From NCBI RefSeq assembly GCF_030167925.1, contig NZ_JASKUT010000002.1, positions 1,178,001-1,242,000 of the forward strand: a stretch of 64,000 nucleotides of DNA, read 5' to 3'. This DNA is from Paenibacillus silviterrae. GTDB lineage: Bacteria; Bacillota; Bacilli; Paenibacillales; NBRC-103111. Positions 1-8,295 of the stretch are shown piece after piece (within the stretch, counting starts at the first letter, position 1; each line of letters starts with the position of its first letter). The notes beneath the pieces were generated by a model. The model was not told the DNA's origin, made no database searches, and saw only the letters and a program-made list of their open reading frames with translations. Position numbers and translations under genes: made by a program.

Positions 1-1706
1 GAAGCCGGATTGCTCACCTGTTTGGTTTCGCCGGTTGCAATGTCAAGCCATACCAGCCCGTTGGCGTTGGTCAAATAGTTATAAACGCCAAGCGTAACCC
101 GTTTGCCATCACCGGAGATGACCGGATCGTCCAAATAATAGTCGCCGTTGTTCTCAAAGAGGATTCGGCTTTTCTCCTCCCCGCTTGCCAGTCTGTCATA
201 CAAATAGATTACGCCGAATTCGTTATACACAACATACCGTCCGTCATCGCTAAGACTTACTTCATCGTATCCTGAAGCGAAGGATTGGGCTTCACTTGGC
301 TTTGCAAGCTCCATGAGGTAGGTCAGACCGCCGCATTCTCCGCAGCCATGCTGAAAGACAATATGCTTGCCGTCACCGGAAAGACGAACATATTCGATGT
401 TATACCATTCAGGTGCGTCTTGCAGCACGTTTGAAAGATCCACCCGGGTAACGGCACGGGTTCTGCGATCATAAATGAAGATATCGAGCGTTTCCGGCGT
501 GTCATTCTCTACAAGGTTCGTTGCGTTGGATAGAAAAGCAATCAAGTTACCGTCATCACTAATGGAAGGACTTACGGAAAAATCATTCGGTATCTCCCCA
601 TTGGCCAAGGTTAACGGGGTTAACGCGTCCGAACCCGGATGTTTGATGAAAATCTGGTATAAGTCATTAAGATCCGCTTGAATCGCCATTACGGAGCCAT
701 CCTCATTAATTATCGGGCGATAAGGATTCATAGCTCCGATCGGAAGCGGGATATGCTGAATCGTATTTTGCACTAGATCCCGCAAATATAGCAGCGAATT
801 TCCCGTAGGGAGCGTACCCGGAACCAGATTATCTGCATCGGATAAAAAGAGTAATTTGCTCCCGTCCCCGCTGAGTGCAAGGGAGACCGCATTGCCGTTG
901 CCCGGTACGCCTTCCGCGCTGGCATTGATAAATTGCTGGGTCGAATGAGGGGTACCCGCATCAAGGGTTTCTGAATTGGAGGAATTCCCTGCTGCATCTA
1001 TTGCGCGAACCTGATAATGAAATAAACTGACCGATGGTAAATTGGAATCAGTAAAATGCCGGTCCGTTGTCTCTGTTAAACGGATATTATCACGGTATAT
1101 CTCGTACTTCACCGTGTCCGTATCATTCACAGGCGATTCCCAGTTCAAAAGGATTTGGTCATTGCCTGAAGTTGTCCATACTACCTTCGACGGAGCAGGG
1201 GGAGGAGTTGAGTCTTTCCGTACTTGAACCAGATTCGATTCGGAGCTGACTTGACCGTTCAGGGCTGCCGTAGCGGTGAATCTGTACAATTGCTCCCAGA
1301 CCGTCGGAATACTAAAGGAGAATTTACCTTCCGCGTCCGCCAGGGTGGATTCCGTCCTTACCGGAGAGCTTTGGTATGTAATCCTTACCGTCACCAGCGA
1401 GCCGGGCACGGCCGTACCGCTTACCGTAACTGTGTCCCCATTCACGGCTGGCGGCAGCTGATCAAGTGTTGGGGGCGGCGGGGCAGCCAAATAAACCGAC
1501 CCTGTTACACTTTGCTTCCCCTCATAAACCGACTGCGTAATCGTTGCTTGTGGGCTTAGCTCCTGCAGCCATTCGCCCAGCATCGCTTCCGTTTCCCTGC
1601 TGTTCGCATATATTGCCGTGGGCGGCAATAGCGTAACGGCGAGGGAACAAATCAGCGTGATAGGGATCGACTTGCGGAACCAGCGTTTCCACATCCTAGA
1701 CTTCAT
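1..1706 (-). CDS. Secreted protein with Ig-like, FN3 and TolB-like propeller repeats (3' end outside window)
   Basis: The reading frame stays open from an ATG at 1706 to the window edge, so the C-terminus is missing (568 codons seen). GGGAGG lies 6-7 bases before this ATG; an in-frame ATG two codons earlier sits directly against the GGAGG and is less likely. The N-terminus has a basic start followed by a hydrophobic stretch ending near ALPPTAIYA-type residues, a Sec signal peptide. Next come a short Ig-like module (VTVSGTAVPGSLVTV), an FN3 domain with the typical LNWESP, YEIYRD and YQVRAIDAAGN strands, and then repeated LSGDGSKLLFLS / ISDDGNLIAFLS / LSDDGRYVVY motifs of a PD40/TolB-like beta-propeller. 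This is probably a cell-surface or secreted binding protein; no catalytic motif is visible. It has its own promoter and is separated from the upstream gene by a terminator. Confidence 0.8.
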   Translation of the reverse strand, partial: MKSRMWKRWFRKSIPITLICSLAVTLLPPTAIYANSRETEAMLGEWLQELSPQATITQSVYEGKQSVTGSVYLAAPPPPTLDQLPPAVNGDTVTVSGTAVPGSLVTVRITYQSSPVRTESTLADAEGKFSFSIPTVWEQLYRFTATAALNGQVSSESNLVQVRKDSTPPPAPSKVVWTTSGNDQILLNWESPVNDTDTVKYEIYRDNIRLTETTDRHFTDSNLPSVSLFHYQVRAIDAAGNSSNSETLDAGTPHSTQQFINASAEGVPGNGNAVSLALSGDGSKLLFLSDADNLVPGTLPTGNSLLYLRDLVQNTIQHIPLPIGAMNPYRPIINEDGSVMAIQADLNDLYQIFIKHPGSDALTPLTLANGEIPNDFSVSPSISDDGNLIAFLSNATNLVENDTPETLDIFIYDRRTRAVTRVDLSNVLQDAPEWYNIEYVRLSGDGKHIVFQHGCGECGGLTYLMELAKPSEAQSFASGYDEVSLSDDGRYVVYNEFGVIYLYDRLASGEEKSRILFENNGDYYLDDPVISGDGKRVTLGVYNYLTNANGLVWLDIATGETKQVSNPA

Positions 1707-1727
1707 GTTCATCCTCCCATTTGTTAT

Positions 1728-1771
1728 GATACCATCTGTATCATTATATCTGATACAATTGGTATCGTCAC
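1728..1771 (-). promoter_or_regulatory. Promoter with two GATAC-N5-GTATC palindromes
   Basis: On the minus strand TATAAT (1748-1743) is preceded at 17 bp by GTGACG (1771-1766), a partial match to TTGACA. A 15-bp palindrome GATACAATTGGTATC (1752-1766) fills the spacer and a second, GATACCATCTGTATC (1728-1742), starts next to the -10. They are 24 bp apart centre to centre. The placement is that of repressor operators controlling the gene starting at 1706. The regulator is not identified. Confidence 0.6.
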
Positions 1772-1836
1772 TCGTTTTTTTGCATTTTGTGGCAGATTTC
1801 ACATAAAGCCCGGTACCGATCCGCGTGTAAAAGAAA

Positions 1837-1861
1837 GCTGACGATCCTTTGGATCGTCAGC
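1837..1861 (-). terminator. Rho-independent terminator of the 1875-3179 gene
   Basis: A perfect 11-bp stem (GCTGACGATCC / GGATCGTCAGC) with a 3-base loop is followed on the minus strand by TTTCTTTT. It begins 14 bases after the stop codon of the solute-binding protein gene. Confidence 0.85.
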
Positions 1862-1874
1862 CTTCCCCATAAAT

Positions 1875-3179
1875 CTACTTCAGCTTCGCGGCTTCCATCT
1901 CCTTTACCGCTTCCTCCTCCGACGTGCGCAGCAAGGTGTTCAGATCAATATTTCCGCTTGCCAAGTCAACAAGCTTTTTCGTGTAGGCGGCTGAGACGTA
2001 GCTGTCATATAGAGATTGCACCGCGATCGGCGCGAAGGAGCTGTACAAAGCGGACTTTACATTCTTGTCTTTAAATTTCGTTTCCTGCGCGAACGCCTGA
2101 CGCACCGCATCGTTCTTGACGACCGGAAGCGTTCCGGTCTTTGATACGGCGAGCTGGAACTCGTCGGAGAGAAGGTATTGAATGATCTCCATCACTTCGT
2201 CCTTATGCTGGCTGATGCCGGAAACGCCAAAGTAAGTCGGGTAGGCCTGCGGATGCATGCCCGGCGCTTCCTTGTAGATCGGATAAGACACAACGTCCCA
2301 ATTAAGTCCCGTTACGTCCTGGGTAACGTGTACATTGGCCAGACCTGCCAGCATGGCCGCATCCCTGGTCTTGACGAAGTGATTGACACCGGGAATGGCC
2401 TTGATCTCCTGCAGCTTCTCCTTGTAGCCGGAAGGCTCGGACATCCTGGTAAAAATTTGGAAAATTGCCTTCCATTTGTCATCCTGAAGCGTCGGCTTTA
2501 GCGTTTTGGAGTCAATCTTCGTAACGGAGAGCGGGCTAATGTCGAAATAGTGCCCCAGCGATAAGGCTAATCCGACGTACTGAACCCCTCCCTCCGTTCT
2601 TGTCAGCTGCCTGTTCAGCTCAAGCACTTCATCCCAAGTCATACCGTCCTTCGGGTACGATACACCGAACTTATCAAAGAGATCCTTATTGTAGTATAAG
2701 GACATGGTGTTGTTTACAACAGGCAGCGCATACAATTTCCCATCCGACATCTTCCTCATCGCATCCAGCATGGTAGGCTCGATTCGACCGGTATCGATAT
2801 TATGCTTTTTGATCAAATCGGTCATATCCATATGAACGTTGTACTGCAGTGCTTTGGAGAAGGCGGCGACCGATTCCCAGATCATATCGATTTGCTGTCC
2901 CGAGGTTAAGAGATCCGGGTAGTCCATGCCCTTCACCTTCTGAATATAACGAATGGTATGCTGCGGAAACTTCTGTCGAATCGCGTTGCCGAACCGATCG
3001 TTGAACGCTTCCTCCGTCCATCCGCTGGACGAGTAGATGACAAGCTCCGCCGGCTTCGTCACGATCGTTTCCGCCTCGTTCGTCCCGTCTGTTTTTGCTA
3101 TTCCGCCGGTTCCTGCTGCATTGCAGGCCGACAGCATGGCAGCTGCCAGCACCAAAACTAACGTTCGCTTTCTTGTCAT
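1875..3179 (-). CDS. Extracellular solute-binding lipoprotein (carbohydrate ABC transporter, family 1)
   Basis: A 434-aa protein with a lipoprotein signal (basic MTRKR, hydrophobic core, lipobox LSAC with Cys19). The mature part has family 1 features: YYNKDLFDKFGV, MTWDEVLEL and an adjacent gap-free bilobal layout of normal length. It should capture an oligosaccharide at the outer membrane face and hand it to an ABC permease. No permease genes lie next to it; the neighbours are an unrecognised 758-aa putative lyase upstream (28-bp gap, same operon) and a terminator downstream. It probably shares a permease encoded elsewhere, or one of the LplB/LplC pairs at 25 and 54 kb. The ligand cannot be read from sequence; context suggests a uronic-acid oligosaccharide. 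Confidence 0.85.
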   Translation of the reverse strand: MTRKRTLVLVLAAAMLSACNAAGTGGIAKTDGTNEAETIVTKPAELVIYSSSGWTEEAFNDRFGNAIRQKFPQHTIRYIQKVKGMDYPDLLTSGQQIDMIWESVAAFSKALQYNVHMDMTDLIKKHNIDTGRIEPTMLDAMRKMSDGKLYALPVVNNTMSLYYNKDLFDKFGVSYPKDGMTWDEVLELNRQLTRTEGGVQYVGLALSLGHYFDISPLSVTKIDSKTLKPTLQDDKWKAIFQIFTRMSEPSGYKEKLQEIKAIPGVNHFVKTRDAAMLAGLANVHVTQDVTGLNWDVVSYPIYKEAPGMHPQAYPTYFGVSGISQHKDEVMEIIQYLLSDEFQLAVSKTGTLPVVKNDAVRQAFAQETKFKDKNVKSALYSSFAPIAVQSLYDSYVSAAYTKKLVDLASGNIDLNTLLRTSEEEAVKEMEAAKLK

Positions 3180-3207
3180 CTTGATCCCGCCCTTTTTGTT
3201 TTTTTAA

Positions 3208-5484
3208 TTACACGAGACGGACGAGCCGAGCCGCACCTGCTTGCAGCTCCAGCTCCAGCATACCCGAAGAGCCTTCCCATAGCGCTTGCCCAGTGGAGAT
3301 GTCGACTCCGCCTCCATTACCGGTTAGCCGTGCCGTTTCGTTCGTATTCCCCAGATTCGCCGCGAGCACGTAATCGTACCCATCCGCCCCGCGTACACGA
3401 ATCCCTCGTACAAGGCCGCTCTGGTGAATAAGCGGTGCAATGGAGTCCTGCGGTTCGGCATAAGCGCCTGTAGCCTCGGCGTCTTCCCCGGCTTTCAGGA
3501 TAAAGCCTGCATCGACAAGGACCTGACGGGCATCGACGGATTGCAGCCCCGTCTCGCAGGGCGCACAGATCTCATCGGCGTACAGCATGCCCTCGAGGCC
3601 GATGTTCGTTAGCTTCTCCTTCAGACCGATCTGCCTGCGTCCGGGGCGATAGATCGTCAGCTCCTTCGCTCCATAAGCTGCGATGACGCCCAGCTGATCG
3701 TCTATGTTCAGCCATGGAGACCCGGTGCGGACAAGCTGTTCACCGCTGCCTTCGCCTGCAAGCTTCTCTCCTCCCTCTCGATAATGGTAGGACCGTACAT
3801 TCCCGTTATACAGATCGTTCGGCATTAGGAGATGAAGGCCCTTCACCTGACTTACGTACACTCTCTGCTCTAAGGCTTCGGTATGCTGCAGGAGCAGCAT
3901 ATGGGTGTTGTCGGGCAATGCCGCACACACGAGCCGGCTCCTCGCAATCGGATGATCGCGTTGTCCTTCTCCGAGCAGCCCTAGCGTATGGATTTGCATG
4001 CTTCCCCAGGTAAGAAAGCCCCCCTCGAACATTTGACCGGTATGCTGCTCCAGCCGCTGCACCGTCAGACGGCCAAGTCCTGTCAGGCGGACGGACAAGT
4101 TCTCCTTCCATTCCGCCATGTCGCTGCGGCCGGGCGGGAGGCAGAGTCCCTGCGGCTTCTCGGCGGATTCCCAAACCCAAGATGCAATTCGCTTCTCGCT
4201 ACTATGAAGGTAAGCGCCGTGGTACTCGTCATGCCAAGCGCAGCCTGCGGCTTCTTTGATCACAATCGGCTGCCGCTTCTCCTCTTCTTTCCTTGATCCC
4301 GGCAAGGTCCCGCCCTGCCCGATGAGGGGTCTCCAGGCCAATCCCATCGATAACGCCACAGCGCGGTCAGACTCCAGCCGAGTGTAGTAAAGAGGGGACT
4401 GCTGCTGCAGAGCACGGCCTCTGCCTGACAGGAAGGAACCGTCTCCATTCGCATCCATCTCGCGACGAACGATTTGCAGCCATCCCTCTTCGAAACGGTC
4501 GCAGTCCGGATCGTTCAGCAGGTCCTTCGCCATGTGCCACATCGGAACCGCATATTCCTGGCAATACGTATACCGCATACGGGTATCGCCGCCGATTCGC
4601 AATAGGCGTCCGTCCCGGAACGTACAAAGCTTGACGAGCTCCCACAGCTCGTTCATATGATGATAAAGAGCTTCAGGGGCTTTCGAGCCGCGGCGCTTAC
4701 AAGCGAAATGAAGCATAGCCATGTTCGATAAACAAATTACCATGTAACCCACGTTCAAATACCCATGGTGATTGAGCGCCATCGAGTCGAAAAAGTTAGC
4801 TCCGATAAATCGTTCTGCGACGCTCTTTCCATCCTTCAGCGTCAGACTATGAGCATCCGAGGGAACCGAGATGGAATTGATAAAAAATGATAGCGCTTTC
4901 TCTTTATACTCCGTAGCCCGCTTGCAGTCAGGAAATAGCTCCGCCGTCCGATGCAGCAAAGCACCGTTCCATAGATTGCTTTCCGGCTTATTATTGCCGT
5001 CCTTGTTGTATAATCCGCCGACAATGGTGTAATGATCAAGCAGCCAATCACTTTCCGAGATGAGCACCCTTCGAAGCAGATCACGATCCTCTTCCCCTAG
5101 TTCGGGCTCAAGAGCCTCCACCCCATGCATCATCCGCTCCACGCCAAGCACGCTGATCCAGGTATGCCCCCACTGGGTGCCATCCGTGCACCGGTAGTCG
5201 CCTTCGATATGCGTTTGAAGCGAGTAGCGTAAGAGCCTCAGGGCATCCGACTTTAGCTGCCCCCTCGGAATACCGGAACGCTCCTCATTGTAGCGCGGAT
5301 CGGCAGCCGTTACGGCGAAGGCGGCAAAGGCCTTTTGGTTCGTTTGCACCCCCCACGTATTCTCTCCGGTACCGTAGCAAGCAAGCTCCGGCCGGTCCGG
5401 GCAGCTGTACCTATAGGGCAGAGCACTGCCTACCCATCGTTCAAGAAAATTCAAATACAAGGAATCTTTGCCATCTGTTGTCAT
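3208..5484 (-). CDS. Unrecognised large cytoplasmic protein, possible (alpha/alpha)-toroid polysaccharide lyase
   Basis: A 758-aa protein with no signal peptide; GAGGTG lies 5 bases before the ATG. I do not recognise the family. The first ~400 residues look all-helical, the second half is rich in beta-strand-like segments (GNVRSYHYREGG, YDYVLAANLGNTNETARLTG), the same two-part architecture as helical-toroid lyases. Asn-rich KPESNLWNG (N170, N173) is followed about 70 residues later by NHHGYLNVGY (H239/H240, Y242/Y247); Asn-His-Tyr sets with comparable spacing serve catalysis in PL8-type lyases. That parallel is my inference, not a match I can verify. It is co-transcribed with a solute-binding lipoprotein and lies divergent from an AraC gene followed by GH88, which removes the unsaturated uronate that a lyase would create. 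A glycoside hydrolase on an (alpha/alpha)6 fold is the main alternative. Confidence 0.6.
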   Translation of the reverse strand: MTTDGKDSLYLNFLERWVGSALPYRYSCPDRPELACYGTGENTWGVQTNQKAFAAFAVTAADPRYNEERSGIPRGQLKSDALRLLRYSLQTHIEGDYRCTDGTQWGHTWISVLGVERMMHGVEALEPELGEEDRDLLRRVLISESDWLLDHYTIVGGLYNKDGNNKPESNLWNGALLHRTAELFPDCKRATEYKEKALSFFINSISVPSDAHSLTLKDGKSVAERFIGANFFDSMALNHHGYLNVGYMVICLSNMAMLHFACKRRGSKAPEALYHHMNELWELVKLCTFRDGRLLRIGGDTRMRYTYCQEYAVPMWHMAKDLLNDPDCDRFEEGWLQIVRREMDANGDGSFLSGRGRALQQQSPLYYTRLESDRAVALSMGLAWRPLIGQGGTLPGSRKEEEKRQPIVIKEAAGCAWHDEYHGAYLHSSEKRIASWVWESAEKPQGLCLPPGRSDMAEWKENLSVRLTGLGRLTVQRLEQHTGQMFEGGFLTWGSMQIHTLGLLGEGQRDHPIARSRLVCAALPDNTHMLLLQHTEALEQRVYVSQVKGLHLLMPNDLYNGNVRSYHYREGGEKLAGEGSGEQLVRTGSPWLNIDDQLGVIAAYGAKELTIYRPGRRQIGLKEKLTNIGLEGMLYADEICAPCETGLQSVDARQVLVDAGFILKAGEDAEATGAYAEPQDSIAPLIHQSGLVRGIRVRGADGYDYVLAANLGNTNETARLTGNGGGVDISTGQALWEGSSGMLELELQAGAARLVRLV

Positions 5485-5580
5485 GCTCGCACCTCACGGA
5501 TTCGTCATTACTTTAATAATTATTTTGTTTTATAATAGTATTGTATCAGCTTCAATATAAGATAAGCATACATAAAACTC

Positions 5581-5635
5581 GGTTTTGTTGTACGATACTT
5601 TGGTTTTATTATGAATTCTGTAAGCGCTTTATAAT
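5581..5635 (+). promoter_or_regulatory. Direct repeats, cre-like site and -10 box before the AraC gene
   Basis: GGTTTTGTTGT (5581-5591) and GGTTTTATTAT (5602-5612) are direct repeats two helical turns (21 bp) apart, the usual layout of an AraC-family operator. TGTAAGCGCTTTAT (5619-5632) matches 12 of 14 positions of the CcpA cre consensus and overlaps TATAAT (5630-5635). The region also serves the divergent gene starting at 5484. It suggests autoregulation plus carbon catabolite control. Confidence 0.55.
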
Positions 5636-5653
5636 AAAGAGGGAGATGGACAC

Positions 5654-6433
5654 ATGCTTACCGTCGAAAATGTGAAGTACATGAACTACGCGAATACTTG
5701 GGGCGGGTATGAACCGATTGCGGATATTCCGCATCATCTGTTCATGTTTATGGAGAAGGGCTCCTGCACATATTGGATTGAAGGAAAACGATACGTTGTG
5801 TCGCAAGGTGATGTGCTATTTATCGGGGAAAGACTGGCTAGAGGAGCTGAGGCTGCGGTAGAAGCCCAATCCAAGTATTCGGTCCATTGGACCGGAGACG
5901 GACTTTTTCAGCATTTTCCTCAATTGAAGGGACAAGTAGTTGTATTCAAAGCTGCCTCGCTTCACACCTACTTGAAACAAATCTATTCTCAAATGCATCA
6001 CATTTGGGCGAAAAAGGACATGTATTATAAAACTCTTTGCGAAAGTATGCTGCTGGAGCTTGCCGTACGCATTCATCAAGAGCATGCCTTACGGCAAAGG
6101 TCAGGGAAGCAGGCGCGTGTCGTTCAACAGGTGCGGGATTATATTATGGAATATTACCGTGAGCCTCTATCGATCGAAGAGCTTGCCCACCATGTAGATC
6201 GCAATGCGTCCCATGTTATCACAAGCTTCAAAAAGTATTACGGTGTGGCTCCATTGGAGTATATGCATCGAACGCGCATTACGAAGGCCGAGGAGCTGCT
6301 TCTGACGTCCGACGCCAAGATCGAATCGATTGCCGGCGAGCTTGGTTACTGTGATGCCGCTTATTTTAACCGCATGTTTAAGAAGCTGACAGGCATGACG
6401 CCGTCAGCTTATCGCAAGCAATTGGAATTGTAA
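5654..6433 (+). CDS. AraC family transcriptional regulator
   Basis: A 259-aa cytoplasmic regulator. The first ~140 residues form a cupin-like sensing domain (FMFMEKGSCTYWIEGKRYVVSQGDVLFI), the pattern of an AraC ligand-binding barrel. Residues about 160-259 carry the double helix-turn-helix, with PLSIEELAHHVDRNASHV as first HTH and IESIAGELGYCDAAYFNRMF then KKLTGMTPSAYRK as the family signature. GGGAG stands 8 bases before the ATG. It is divergent from the putative lyase/solute-binding pair (169 bp between starts) and convergent with GH88, so it most likely activates this small uronic-glycan locus. The inducer is unknown. Confidence 0.9.
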   Translation: MLTVENVKYMNYANTWGGYEPIADIPHHLFMFMEKGSCTYWIEGKRYVVSQGDVLFIGERLARGAEAAVEAQSKYSVHWTGDGLFQHFPQLKGQVVVFKAASLHTYLKQIYSQMHHIWAKKDMYYKTLCESMLLELAVRIHQEHALRQRSGKQARVVQQVRDYIMEYYREPLSIEELAHHVDRNASHVITSFKKYYGVAPLEYMHRTRITKAEELLLTSDAKIESIAGELGYCDAAYFNRMFKKLTGMTPSAYRKQLEL

Positions 6434-6482
6434 TACCGTGCTGCCTTCTACTCCGAAGGTGATGTAATCGATCCCTCCCTTG

Positions 6483-7640
6483 TTACCAGTACATATCCCA
6501 ATCCCGAGTGAGTCTAACCAGCGCTTCAAAAAAGAAGTAATCTCCCCATATGGTGCACTCGTCTACGCCGTGGTTGTCGGGTAAAGAATATACACCGTGC
6601 AGCAGGAAGCCTTCCGCCTCCGGTCGATCTATGCTCATATAATTCTTGATTAGAGACTCCAGGATATGGAGAGACCCGTTGGTAAAGTAATGCTTATCCG
6701 GGTCAGAGTCCTCCATCGACTTAGCCAATTCCAGCATTCCGCAAACCGCGATCGCCGCAGCAGAGGAATCCCGTTGTACATTATTTTCGGTAAAGACATG
6801 GTCCCAGGCACACACTCCATCCTCCGGAAGATGCGCAAGAAAATAATGGCTCAATCTTCTGGCCGTTTCCAGGAATTGACGATCCGCCGTGTATTTGTAG
6901 GAAATCGGAAACCCATAGATCCCCCATGCCTGTCCTCTTGACCAGCAGCCTTCGTTGGAATATCCCTGCCCTGTAGCAGCGCGAATGAAATCACCGGTTG
7001 TCGGGTCAAAATAGCAAGCCTGTATGATCGAGTCGTCTTTTCTAACGAAATAATCGACGGAATTCCAGGCATGCGAATAGGCGATTTCCCCATAATAACC
7101 GTTCCCTGTCTCTTGGGAAGCCCAAAATAACAAGGGAATATTCATCATGCAGTCGATAATGACCCTTACTTCCCCTTGCCGACTGATGAATTGCCGAATC
7201 AATCCCGGCTTCGTATTACGGGTCGCCAGGCAGTCCGCTGCTTTCAAAGCATATTCCCTGGCGTATGTATTACCCGTAAGCTTATGAGCGGCAACACAGG
7301 AGAGCGAATATAAAAATCCCAGATCGTGCGTATCGACTTGGTTGTTCTCGAATCTCCACAAATAGGAATCGAGTTGTTCTTCTGCAGCCGCCCTATACTT
7401 CGTGTCGCCTGTTATTTCGTAGGCAAGCCAATGCATGCCGGTCCAAAACCCGTTGATCCAGTGAGTATTCAAAATCGCAGGATAGATCATATTTTCCGTA
7501 TGGGGCCCCGGAAATTGATTCTTGCTGAAGCGCTGCATATTTTTGTCCAGCCTCGCTATCACCATGTCGATAGCACCGGCAATCTCCTCCCTTGAAAGCA
7601 GTGGAGAGCGTTCATATTTGTCAATGCGTTGTACAGGCAT
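6483..7640 (-). CDS. Unsaturated glucuronyl hydrolase, GH88 family
   Basis: A 385-aa cytoplasmic enzyme without signal peptide; AGGAGG lies 9 bases before the ATG. It hydrates and removes the 4,5-unsaturated uronic acid left at the non-reducing end by polysaccharide lyases. GH88 hallmarks are in order: NGFWTGMHWLAYEITGD, THDLGFLYSLS with catalytic Asp106, IIDCMMNIPLLFW with the second Asp163, CWSRGQAWGIYGFP, RDSSAAAIAVCGMLEL and CTIWGDYFFFEALVRL. The two Asp line up with D88 and D149 of the Bacillus sp. GL1 enzyme. A second GH88 gene is at 50.4 kb. The pair around it (putative lyase, solute-binding protein, AraC) supports a role on lyase products. The closely related GH105 rhamnogalacturonyl hydrolases are the alternative, but the FWTGM.WLAY and HDLGFLYS wording fits GH88 better. 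Confidence 0.92.
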   Translation of the reverse strand: MPVQRIDKYERSPLLSREEIAGAIDMVIARLDKNMQRFSKNQFPGPHTENMIYPAILNTHWINGFWTGMHWLAYEITGDTKYRAAAEEQLDSYLWRFENNQVDTHDLGFLYSLSCVAAHKLTGNTYAREYALKAADCLATRNTKPGLIRQFISRQGEVRVIIDCMMNIPLLFWASQETGNGYYGEIAYSHAWNSVDYFVRKDDSIIQACYFDPTTGDFIRAATGQGYSNEGCWSRGQAWGIYGFPISYKYTADRQFLETARRLSHYFLAHLPEDGVCAWDHVFTENNVQRDSSAAAIAVCGMLELAKSMEDSDPDKHYFTNGSLHILESLIKNYMSIDRPEAEGFLLHGVYSLPDNHGVDECTIWGDYFFFEALVRLTRDWDMYW

Positions 7641-7837
7641 CGGTACATTCCTCCTGATCTCAAACGAATGAAAGACTTATCCTGAACTATAACAAAGAGA
7701 CATATATCGATGTTGCGTGATCGTATAACGCTGTTGCTGTTTGATATTAGGAGAACTGCCTTAGTCGTAGCAACTTCGGCATTGCGGTTTTGGGTGAAGA
7801 GGGAATCGGTAGATTCATAGAATCAGCTACCATGATA

Positions 7838-7846
7838 TGGTATAAT
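7838..7846 (+). promoter_or_regulatory. Extended -10 promoter of the toxin gene
   Basis: TGGTATAAT is a perfect -10 hexamer (7841-7846) with an upstream TG extension. No good -35 is seen at 17 bp (TAGAAT). It lies 61 bases before the toxin start, giving a leader of about 55 nt. Confidence 0.5.
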
Positions 7847-7906
7847 TATATTACATCAAAGAGTGCTCTCATGGGTGGCGGCTCGTCTCCGAAAGGAGGT
7901 GATCCG

Positions 7907-8014
7907 GTGGAAGTCAAAGACGTTGCAACGATTGTGATAGGAGCCATTACCATCACTCTTCTATTTGTCAATCTAGTTATCACGTTGATCACAACTTACC
8001 ATAAAAGGAAATAG
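7907..8014 (+). CDS. Small hydrophobic type I toxin, Hol_Tox / TxpA-BsrG-like
   Basis: A 35-residue peptide (VEVKDVATIV IGAITITLLF VNLVITLITT YHKRK in four blocks). It starts at GTG 7907, chosen because an unusually complete Shine-Dalgarno AAAGGAGGTGATCC ends 2 bases before it; longer in-frame starts upstream have no such site. One membrane segment spans residues about 8-30 and a basic YHKRK tail follows, the layout of the putative holin-like toxins found in Bacilli, which insert in the membrane. A convergent antisense promoter lies about 150 bp downstream, as in TxpA/RatA. Family assignment rests on composition, length and layout, so function as a toxin is inferred. Confidence 0.75.
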   Translation: MEVKDVATIVIGAITITLLFVNLVITLITTYHKRK

Positions 8015-8154
8015 GACCGTCCCCACTTCAGCAAAGTGAACGGTCCCCTTCCCACCCTATTGGAGCCTGCCCCCTTGAAGGGCGACTATTGATGCGGCCC
8101 GGGTTCGTTAGCAGCGATCCGGGTCTTAGTCTATTCAAAGGTTAGAGCTCTTAT
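8005..8154 (-). ncRNA. Candidate antisense antitoxin RNA
   Basis: A strong minus-strand promoter at 8188-8161 predicts a start near 8154. Transcription would run toward the toxin gene and stop at the hairpin 8046-8014 followed by TATTTCCTTTTAT, giving an RNA of about 150 nt that overlaps the 3' end and untranslated tail of the toxin mRNA. This 3'-overlap design is that of the TxpA/RatA and BsrG/SR4 type I systems. Ends are estimates. Confidence 0.55.
8014..8046 (-). terminator. Hairpin terminating the antisense RNA
   Basis: GGACCGT / ACGGTCC (7 bp) with an inner CACTT / AAGTG stem. The minus-strand side continues into TATTTCCTTTTAT; the plus-strand side is C-rich, so termination should favour the antisense direction. 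Confidence 0.6.
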
Positions 8155-8160
8155 ACATCC

Positions 8161-8188
8161 ATTATAACCTAATGTTTTGGATTTTCAA
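8161..8188 (-). promoter_or_regulatory. Promoter of the antisense RNA
   Basis: TTGAAA (8188-8183), a 16-bp spacer and a perfect TATAAT (8166-8161) on the minus strand. It is one of the best vegetative promoter matches in the window and has no minus-strand gene immediately after it. Confidence 0.7.
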
Positions 8189-8295
8189 CCTGATCTGCCA
8201 TGATGCGGCGAAACGAAATCATACCGTATAAAACTAAAATCCCTATTTCCAGACAATAGAGAGACAACCTTGCGGCTGTCCCTCATCCATTTGGT

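Noticed and set aside
1618-1806. Small plus-strand open frame over the promoter of the first gene
   Set aside because: Runs antisense through the signal peptide and the operator; no ribosome binding site.
7894-7907. AAAGGAGGTGATCC as a fragment of a 16S rRNA gene or tRNA region
   Set aside because: It is the complement of the anti-Shine-Dalgarno end and fits a very strong ribosome binding site for the small toxin; no other rRNA sequence surrounds it.
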